This document shows, in pieces, positions 32,885 to 38,195 of a stretch of 38,195 nucleotides of DNA. Positions within the stretch are counted from its first letter, which is position 1. Every line of letters starts with the position of its first letter. Location: the NCBI GenBank assembly GCA_001914695.1, contig MNCZ01000101.1, positions 1-38,195 of the forward strand, given 5' to 3'. The stretch is from Gammaproteobacteria bacterium 13_2_20CM_66_19. Lineage in GTDB: Bacteria > Pseudomonadota > Gammaproteobacteria > Steroidobacterales > Steroidobacteraceae. Under the pieces are notes generated by a model. The model saw nothing but the letters and a program-made list of their open reading frames with translations, did not search any database and was not told the DNA's origin. A program made the position numbers and the translations under genes.

Positions 32885-33887
32885 GCTCACCGCGCCGGGT
32901 GCGGTCGGTGCGCGCTCCGAGCTCGTCGAGCACCACGGCCAGCTCCGGCGGCAGCGGCGTGCTGACGCTGAACTCCCCGCCCTGTGGCCATGCGAAGCTC
33001 AGGCTGTGCGCGTGCAGGAACATGCGCCTCAATCCGAGCTCGCGCAGCTCGTCGTTGAACGAGGCGTCACCGTACTTGTCATCGCCCGCGACCGGGTGCG
33101 CGGCGTGCTGCGCGTGCACGCGGATCTGATGAGTGCGCCCGGTGCGCAACTTGACCTCCACGAGGGTCGCCGCCCGCCCGAAGAACTGAACCGGCCGGAA
33201 TTCGCTCACCGAGCGCTTCCCCGAGGACGCGGCACGCACCGTGCGCTCGCCCCCGACCCGGGTGTCGGTGCGCAACGGCACATCGATGCGCTTGGCTCCG
33301 AGCTCCCACTTGCCTCGGACGAGCGCGAGGTAGCGCTTCTCGACGCCGTCCCCACGCATGAGCGCATGGAGGGTGCGGAGCGTCCCCGCGTCTCGTGCGA
33401 CGAGCAGGCATCCGCTCGTGTCGCGGTCGAGGCGGTGGACCAGCTCGAGGCTCTCGTTTGGGCGCAGCCTCCGGAGCGCCTCGATCACGCCGAAGCTCAA
33501 CCCGCTGCCGCCGTGCACCGCGAGGCCCGCGGGCTTGTCGAGTACGAGGAGCCTGTCATCCTCGTAGATGATCGCCTTCGCCAGGGTTGCGCACAGCTGC
33601 AGCGGTGGCTGGCCCGGGTCGGTCCGCGGCATCACGCGCACCGGGGGGATGCGGATCCTGTCGTGAGGCTCGAGGCGGGTTTCCGGACCCGCGCGTCGGC
33701 CGTTCACGCGCACTTCGCCCTTGCGGATGACGCGGTACACGCGGCTGCGCGGCACGCCGGAGAGGCGCTTGTGCACGTAATTGTCGAGGCGTTGGCCCGC
33801 CTCCTCCGCGCTCACCTCGAAGTGCTGCACCTCGGTGCGAGTTCCGCGCGCATCGGGCTCCTCCAAGGGGTCCTCGACGTAAGACAT
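32835..33887 (-). CDS. rluC: 23S rRNA pseudouridine synthase RluC
   Basis: 350 residues from ATG 33885-33887. Makes pseudouridine at 955, 2504 and 2580 of 23S rRNA (E. coli numbering). S4 RNA-binding domain at about 30-90 (QRLDNYVHKRLSGVPRSRVYRVI), catalytic D154 in HRLDRDTSG, and RTGRTHQIRVHAQHAAHPVAGD. The open frame extends upstream into the rne leader without homology. The last 50 bp overlap yceF in antisense and the C-terminal tail is Arg-rich. Divergent from rne. Confidence 0.96.
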   Translation of the reverse strand: MSYVEDPLEEPDARGTRTEVQHFEVSAEEAGQRLDNYVHKRLSGVPRSRVYRVIRKGEVRVNGRRAGPETRLEPHDRIRIPPVRVMPRTDPGQPPLQLCATLAKAIIYEDDRLLVLDKPAGLAVHGGSGLSFGVIEALRRLRPNESLELVHRLDRDTSGCLLVARDAGTLRTLHALMRGDGVEKRYLALVRGKWELGAKRIDVPLRTDTRVGGERTVRAASSGKRSVSEFRPVQFFGRAATLVEVKLRTGRTHQIRVHAQHAAHPVAGDDKYGDASFNDELRELGLRRMFLHAHSLSFAWPQGGEFSVSTPLPPELAVVLDELGARTDRTRRGELRADGNRPRAARPRAR

Positions 33888-33907
33888 TGTTTCTACAACG
33901 GTCTGTC

Positions 33908-34254
33908 GAGTATACTCTTCGGGGTCGTCCGCACAGCGGATGCGCCAGTTGGCTGGCGGCAGTGGCCGCAGCCTTGAATTTGGGACCTCTGAAACGAGGC
34001 CATCGCATTGGGCCGACAAGATCGCGCCACCTGCGTCGAATCTCACACCCTGAGAGCTCCGCAGTCGGCGTCGTCGGTTGAGTTCACCGAGGGTTTCCTT
34101 TCCATGCCGCCCCGTTAAAGCGAGGCGGATACGGCCGTGAATAACGAGACTCGCTCTCCTTCGTCACCTTTAAGGAATCTTCGCTGCCGCGGACCTTCGG
34201 TCTGGCGGCCTCCCGCCGCGTGCTTGCCGGCCCCTCACCACACAGCAGGGGCAC
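33908..34254 (+). promoter_or_regulatory. rne promoter and long 5' leader
   Basis: The palindrome GAGTATACTC (33908-33917) holds TATACT on both strands. On plus, TTGTTT at 33887-33892 gives a weak -35 at 18 bp, so rne mRNA would have a leader near 330 nt. The leader has hairpin-forming segments, for example GACC-TTC-GGTC near 34193 and GGCGG-CCTC-CCGCC just after. E. coli rne has a leader of similar length through which RNase E controls its own mRNA. Function here is inferred. Confidence 0.6.
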
Positions 34255-36705
34255 ATGAAGAGAATGCTAGTGAATGCAACTCAGGAAGAGGAGTTGCGCG
34301 TCGCTCTGGTTGATGGACAGAAGCTCTTTGACCTGAGTATCGACTTACCTTCCCGCGAGCAGAAGAAAGCCAACGTCTACAAGGCCCGGATCTCCCGCAT
34401 CGAGCCCTCGCTCGAGGCCTGCTTCGTCGATTACGGCGCCCAGCGCCATGGCTTCCTGCCGCTGAAGGAGGTCTCCAAGGAATGCTTCCGCCAGCAGCCC
34501 CAGGGCTCGCGGATGAACATCCGCGAGCTCCTGTCCGAGGGCCAGGAAATCATCGTGCAGGTGGAGAAGGAGGAGCGCGGCACCAAGGGGGCGGCGCTCA
34601 CCACGTTCATCAGCCTCGCCGGGCGCTTCCTCGTGCTGATGCCGAACAACCCGCGCGCCGGCGGGGTCTCGCGCCGCATCGAGGGCGAGGATCGCGATCA
34701 GATGCGCGAGGTGATGGGCCAGCTGCAGATCCCGGACGGCATGGGCGCGATCGTGCGCACCGCGGGCGTCGGCCGCTCGGCCCCGGAGCTGCAGTGGGAC
34801 CTCGACAACCTCAAGGCCCAGTGGCAGCAGATCGAGGCGGCCGCTCGCGAGCGCCCCGCGCCTTTCCTGGTGTTCCGCGAGAGCGACGCCGTGACGCGCG
34901 CGATGCGCGACTATCTCTCCGACGATATCGGCGAGGTGCTGGTGGACGGCCAGGCGGCCTTCCAGAAGGCACAGGAGTACATGCAGCGCTTCATGCCCGC
35001 GGAGGCGCAGCGGCGGCTGAAGCTCTACACCGACGACATCCCGCTGTTCACCCGCTTTCAGATCGAGAGCCAGATCGAGTCGGCGTACGCGCACAAGGTG
35101 CAGCTGCCCTCCGGCGGCAGCATCGTCATCGACTACACCGAGGCGCTGGTGTCGATCGACATCAACTCCGCGCGCGCCACGCGCGGGAGCGACATCGAGA
35201 CCACCGCCACCAACACCAACCTCGAGGCGGCCGAGGAGATCGCGCGGCAGCTGCGCATCCGGGATATTGGCGGCCTCATCGTCATCGACTTCATCGACAT
35301 GGAGTTACCCAAGAATCAGCGCGAGGTCGAGGACCGGCTGCGCGATGCGATGAAGATGGATCGCGCCCGCATCCAGATCGGCCGCCTGTCGCGCTTCGGC
35401 CTGCTGGAGATGTCGCGGCAGCGTCTGCGGCCCTCGCTCGGGGAAACGAGCCACATCGTGTGCCCGCGCTGCGTCGGCATCGGCAGCATCCGCAGCGTCG
35501 AGTCCATGACGCTCGCGGTGCTGCGCCTGATCGGCGAGGAGCTGCGCAAGGACCGCACCGCCCGCGTGATCGCGCAGGTTCCGGTATCGGTGGCGACCTA
35601 CCTCATCAACGAGAAGCGCGAGTGGCTGCGCACGCTCGAGGACAAGAGCGAGGCGGAGCTGATCATCGTGCCGAACGAGAATATCCAGACGCCCGAGTAT
35701 TCGATCAGGCGCGTGCGGGATGACGAGCTGGAGCTGCCCGAGCAGCGCCAGGCAACCTACCTCATGCCGACCGCGCCCGAGGTCGCCGAGCCCGGCAGTG
35801 CCCAGGACAAAAAGCCGGCGACGGATGCCCCGGCCGTAGCCGCGCTCCTGCCCGCCACCGCGGCGCCCACTCCGGCGCCGCCAGCCGCAGCGCCGCGCGC
35901 TCAACCTCCCGGTGAGGCGCACGTCGGCTTCTGGTCCCGCGTCAAGCGGCTCCTCACGGGCGAGGCGACGACGGCCGGCGCCGAGCCCGCGCCGCTTTCA
36001 GACGCAGCGGCGCCCGCCCGCACAGGGCGCCGCGACGAGGGCTCGCGACGCGATGAGGGCTCACGCCGCGATGTCCGCCGCGATCACCGCCATGGGCGCT
36101 ACGCGGACGGAGCGCGGCGCGAGCGCGGAGACGGACGTCGGGGCGACGGCCGCGACCGCGACCGGGATCGCAGCCGCGAGGGCCGCGACCGCGATCGGGG
36201 TCGCGATCAGGGTCGCAGGCCCGAGAGGCCCGCCGCTCCCGCGCCGGAGGCTGCCCGGAGCGATCCGGGGGCGGCTTCCTCGCCACCTTCCCCCGCGCCG
36301 TCCGGCGAAGCCCGCACCGATCGCCCGGACCGCGGCGACCGGCCGGAGCGCACAGGACGCCGGCGTGGACGCCGTCGCGGCCGGCGCGGCGGCGGCGGCG
36401 GCGCGCGCGACGGTGGCGGCATGAGCCTCCCGGGTGCAGTCGCGGGCGGATCGGAGCACGCAGGACAGGGCGAGCCGATGCCGGCGGCGCCGCAGTCGGA
36501 GCCACGCCTGCCGGATCGGGAGCCTCGCGAGGAGCCTCTCCCGCGGGAATATCACGCCGAGCCGCGAGAGCCGCCGGTGCCGCACGAGCCGGCCCCGCTC
36601 GCACATTTCGAGCCGTCACCGAAGCCGGATCCGAGCAAGCCCTACGTCGTGTGGTCGTCCGCGCCGCCGGACAAGAGCACCGGGATACCCGATCCGGAGG
36701 AGTGA
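34255..36705 (+). CDS. rne: Ribonuclease E
   Basis: Endoribonuclease and degradosome scaffold. 816 residues. S1 domain at about 38-120, 5' sensor and RNase H-like regions, catalytic D302 and D345 (IDINSAR; VIDFIDM), Zn-link C403/C406 (CPRC), all one off E. coli. After residue 510 the scaffold is disordered: Ala/Pro-rich, then an Arg/Asp-rich stretch with two RRDEGS repeats (about 590-660), then an RRGRRRGRR cluster, and the end peptide [14 protein letters not shown]. No enolase- or RhlB-binding motif could be assigned. Divergent from rluC. Confidence 0.97.
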   Translation: MKRMLVNATQEEELRVALVDGQKLFDLSIDLPSREQKKANVYKARISRIEPSLEACFVDYGAQRHGFLPLKEVSKECFRQQPQGSRMNIRELLSEGQEIIVQVEKEERGTKGAALTTFISLAGRFLVLMPNNPRAGGVSRRIEGEDRDQMREVMGQLQIPDGMGAIVRTAGVGRSAPELQWDLDNLKAQWQQIEAAARERPAPFLVFRESDAVTRAMRDYLSDDIGEVLVDGQAAFQKAQEYMQRFMPAEAQRRLKLYTDDIPLFTRFQIESQIESAYAHKVQLPSGGSIVIDYTEALVSIDINSARATRGSDIETTATNTNLEAAEEIARQLRIRDIGGLIVIDFIDMELPKNQREVEDRLRDAMKMDRARIQIGRLSRFGLLEMSRQRLRPSLGETSHIVCPRCVGIGSIRSVESMTLAVLRLIGEELRKDRTARVIAQVPVSVATYLINEKREWLRTLEDKSEAELIIVPNENIQTPEYSIRRVRDDELELPEQRQATYLMPTAPEVAEPGSAQDKKPATDAPAVAALLPATAAPTPAPPAAAPRAQPPGEAHVGFWSRVKRLLTGEATTAGAEPAPLSDAAAPARTGRRDEGSRRDEGSRRDVRRDHRHGRYADGARRERGDGRRGDGRDRDRDRSREGRDRDRGRDQGRRPERPAAPAPEAARSDPGAASSPPSPAPSGEARTDRPDRGDRPERTGRRRGRRRGRRGGGGGARDGGGMSLPGAVAGGSEHAGQGEPMPAAPQSEPRLPDREPREEPLPREYHAEPREPPVPHEPAPLAHFEPSPKPDPSKPYVVWSSAPPDKSTGIPDPEE

Positions 36706-36734
36706 GCGCACCGCTCGGCGGCGCGCGACTGACG

Positions 36735-36777
36735 GTTGCCGCGCCCGCAGGACCGCCCTCTCAGGCGGCGCGGCAAC
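36735..36777. terminator. Stem-loop between convergent rne and the phosphatase gene
   Basis: GTTGCCGCGCC (36735-36745) pairs perfectly with GGCGCGGCAAC (36767-36777) around a 21-base loop that contains the phosphatase stop codon. No T-run, so terminator function is only likely from position. Confidence 0.5.
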
Positions 36778-37237
36778 GCTCGCGCAGGTGCTCGAGCAGG
36801 CCGCGCGTGGCGGCCTCCACCAGGTCGAGCACCTCCTCGAAGCCGTTAGGCCCGCCGTAGTAAGGGTCCGGAACGTCTTCCAGTCCCGCCTCCGCCGCAA
36901 ACTCCAGGAACAACCGCAGGCGCGGATGCGCGGCCCGGGGCGCGCGCCGCTGCAACACCCGGTGGATCTCGCGGTCCATCGCCAGTATCAGATCGAAGCG
37001 CTCGAAGTCGGCCGGCTCCACGATGCGCGCGCGCGGCGCCGCGAGATCGTAGCCGCGGCGGGCGCCGGCCTCGCGAGTGCGCGGGTCGGGAGGCTCGCCG
37101 ACGTGATACGCGGCCGTGCCGGCCGAGTCCACCTCGAGGTCGAGCTCCGGCGCCTCGCGAGCCGCAATCGTACGCAACACGACTTCGGCGGTCGGTGAGC
37201 GGCAGATATTGCCGAGACAGACAAAGAGGATCTTCAC
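36761..37237 (-). CDS. Low-molecular-weight protein-tyrosine phosphatase
   Basis: 158 residues, standard length. Active-site loop VCLGNICRS with nucleophile C7 and R13, and general acid D124 in DPYYGG. Removes phosphate from tyrosine residues; the partner kinase is not in the window, and no exopolysaccharide genes are near. GTG start at 37235-37237 after AAGGA, giving MKILFVCLG. Convergent with rne. Confidence 0.96.
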   Translation of the reverse strand: MKILFVCLGNICRSPTAEVVLRTIAAREAPELDLEVDSAGTAAYHVGEPPDPRTREAGARRGYDLAAPRARIVEPADFERFDLILAMDREIHRVLQRRAPRAAHPRLRLFLEFAAEAGLEDVPDPYYGGPNGFEEVLDLVEAATRGLLEHLRERCRAA

Positions 37238-37367
37238 ACCGGTCCTTGCGAGGATAACTTGCTGATTGAGGGAATTATTGTGTCTCGACGGGTCTCGGGC
37301 CGTCCACTACCGTGATGGGAGGCGCGCCAGGGAGCACAGCCAACCGCCCGGCAGGTCCGCTGAACCA

Positions 37368-37934
37368 ATGAGCGTACCAAGGACTTCCCGCGCTTCCACC
37401 GTAGCGGTCGAGGACATCTCCCGCGCGATCCTCGTCCTGCGCGGTCACAAGGTGCTGCTCGATGCGGAGCTCGCCGCGCTCTATGGCGTTACCACGAAGC
37501 GCCTTAACGAGCAGGTCAAGCGCAACGCCGAACGGTTTCCCGAGGATTTCATGTTCCGGCTCACCCGAGCCGAAACCGAGGCCCCGAACCGGTCGCATTT
37601 TGCGACCGGTTCCCAGAAGCACCGCGATCCACGCTTCCCGCCCTACGCCCTCACCGAGCACGGCGCCATCATGGCCGCCACCATCCTCAACAGCCCACGC
37701 GCCATCGAGATGAGTGTCTACGTCGTGCGCGCCTTCGTGCAACTGCGTGAGCTGCTTGGCTCCAACCGGGAACTGGCCCGCCGCTTCGCACAGCTGGAAG
37801 CCCGGCTCGATAAAAAACTCACCGACCACGATGCCGCGATCGCCGCCATCCTCTCCGCCATCCGCGAGCTGATGAATCCGGCGATGCCTAAACACCGCAG
37901 CATCGGTTTCACAGCCGATCTCGACGAAAAATAG
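37368..37934 (+). CDS. ORF6N domain protein (phage antirepressor-like)
   Basis: 188 residues from ATG 37368. The ORF6N DNA-binding domain fills about 15-115 (ILVLRGHKVLLDAELAALYG, TKRLNEQVKRNAERFPEDFM, YALTEHGAIMAATIL), followed by a helical C-terminus. Such proteins come from phages but often stand alone in chromosomes. The middle of the domain is encoded by a 27-bp inverted repeat. The next hairpins and GC profile suggest a small acquired segment, but no integrase or other phage gene is nearby. Role unknown. Confidence 0.9.
   Translation: MSVPRTSRASTVAVEDISRAILVLRGHKVLLDAELAALYGVTTKRLNEQVKRNAERFPEDFMFRLTRAETEAPNRSHFATGSQKHRDPRFPPYALTEHGAIMAATILNSPRAIEMSVYVVRAFVQLRELLGSNRELARRFAQLEARLDKKLTDHDAAIAAILSAIRELMNPAMPKHRSIGFTADLDEK
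37586..37612. repeat. 27-bp inverted repeat inside the ORF6N gene
   Basis: GAACCGGTCGCA, TTT, TGCGACCGGTTC: two perfect 12-bp arms (37586-37597 and 37601-37612). Encodes NRSHFATGS in the domain middle. Could form a strong hairpin in DNA or mRNA. Confidence 0.93.
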
Positions 37935-37948
37935 CCGACCCTTCCTGA

Positions 37949-37967
37949 CCGCTCCACACAAGAGCGG
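37949..37967 (+). terminator. Stem-loop just after the ORF6N gene
   Basis: CCGCTC, loop CACACAA, GAGCGG, 15 bp after the ORF6N stop. The stem is only 6 bp and no T-run follows. Confidence 0.35.
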
Positions 37968-37979
37968 AACTCCAGAACT

Positions 37980-38002
37980 TGAGGTCACAGTTTGTGACCT
38001 CA
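37980..38002. promoter_or_regulatory. 23-bp inverted repeat, operator or attenuator candidate
   Basis: TGAGGTCACA, GTT, TGTGACCTCA: perfect 10-bp arms, about 100 bp before the Tat-signal gene. No T-run. May be an operator for the downstream gene or a transcription block after ORF6N. Confidence 0.6.
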
Positions 38003-38104
38003 GGTTGGGCTGCTACCGCCCCGCTCACGCCTCGTCGTGTAACAAAACCCGCCGCTAGGCTATCCTGCATCGCTCGCGACAAATCTAAGAAGGAGGACAG
38101 CGAC

Positions 38105-38195
38105 ATGGGCAGAAAAAACAATCAGGGATTGTCACGTCGTGACTTCATCAGGTTGACGGGACCCAGCGCTCTTGCTCTTGGCGCTGCGTCGGGGC
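38105..38195 (+). CDS. Tat-exported protein, N-terminus only
   Basis: The first 30 residues of a gene that leaves the right edge. MGRKNNQGLSRRDFIRLTG contains a twin-arginine motif (R11-R12, SRRDFI) followed by the start of a hydrophobic stretch (ALALGAASG), so the product is exported folded by Tat, often with a cofactor. Strong AAGGAGG site at 38090-38096. Family not readable from this piece. Confidence 0.85.
   Translation, partial: MGRKNNQGLSRRDFIRLTGPSALALGAASG

Noticed and set aside
36020-36230. Repeat array at the rne end as a mobile element
   Set aside because: In-frame Arg/Asp codon repeats of the disordered RNase E scaffold; ordinary for the family.
37368-37934. Prophage at the right end
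   Set aside because: Only a lone ORF6N gene; no integrase, capsid or attachment repeats are visible in the window.

Overview
The window is a core chromosomal segment of a GC-rich gammaproteobacterium. This rests on gene content and order, not on a marker gene: two blocks follow the gene order I know from Escherichia coli. Block one is serS-rarA-lolA-ftsK | trxB-(insert)-aat-infA and clpS-clpA. Block two is rne | rluC, yceF, yceD-rpmF-plsX-fabH. A lexA-imuA-imuB-dnaE2 mutagenesis cassette and a gspCDEF type II secretion cluster lie between them. High GC, frequent GTG/TTG starts and long antisense open frames would fit a lineage outside the enterics, such as Xanthomonadales, Nevskiales or Steroidobacter-like bacteria; I cannot place it more precisely.

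Layout. 1-1808: a GabP-like amino acid permease cut by the left edge, behind an IclR-type regulator whose promoter carries a perfect 19-bp palindrome. 1823-7459: serS, rarA, lolA and ftsK, all leftward and tightly packed. 7536-10677: rightward trxB, a FemAB-like acyltransferase gene (where E. coli has cydDC), aat and infA. 10712-11129: gene-free DNA (E. coli has tRNA-Ser serW here). 11130-13791: clpA and clpS, leftward. 13874-19882: gspC-D-E-F from a good sigma70-like promoter. 20019-20288: a small acidic protein of unknown role. 20341-22314: a beta-propeller lipoprotein. 22478-28366: lexA-imuA-imuB-dnaE2 under two tandem SOS boxes. 28910-29282: a small Lpp/OprI-like lipoprotein with a strong terminator. 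29354-32090: yceD-rpmF-plsX-fabH, leftward. 32300-36705: yceF, rluC and rne. 36761-38195: a low-molecular-weight tyrosine phosphatase, a phage-type ORF6N protein and the start of a Tat-exported protein.

How the genes work together. Aat with ClpS and ClpA makes a nearly complete N-degron pathway (tagging, recognition, unfolding) within 4 kb. LexA represses its own operon, which encodes the ImuA/ImuB/DnaE2 translesion polymerase complex. PlsX and FabH link phospholipid and fatty acid synthesis next to ribosomal protein L32 and YceD. RNase E has a long leader consistent with autoregulation.

I did not find a convincing undescribed multi-gene system. The best second-look items are a GspE that has lost all four zinc-binding cysteines, an ImuB with a shortened N-terminus, an Lpp-like lipoprotein with an internal Cys-Cys pair, the palindromic iclR operator, a 27-bp inverted repeat inside the ORF6N gene, and a perfect triplication of the infA stop region.
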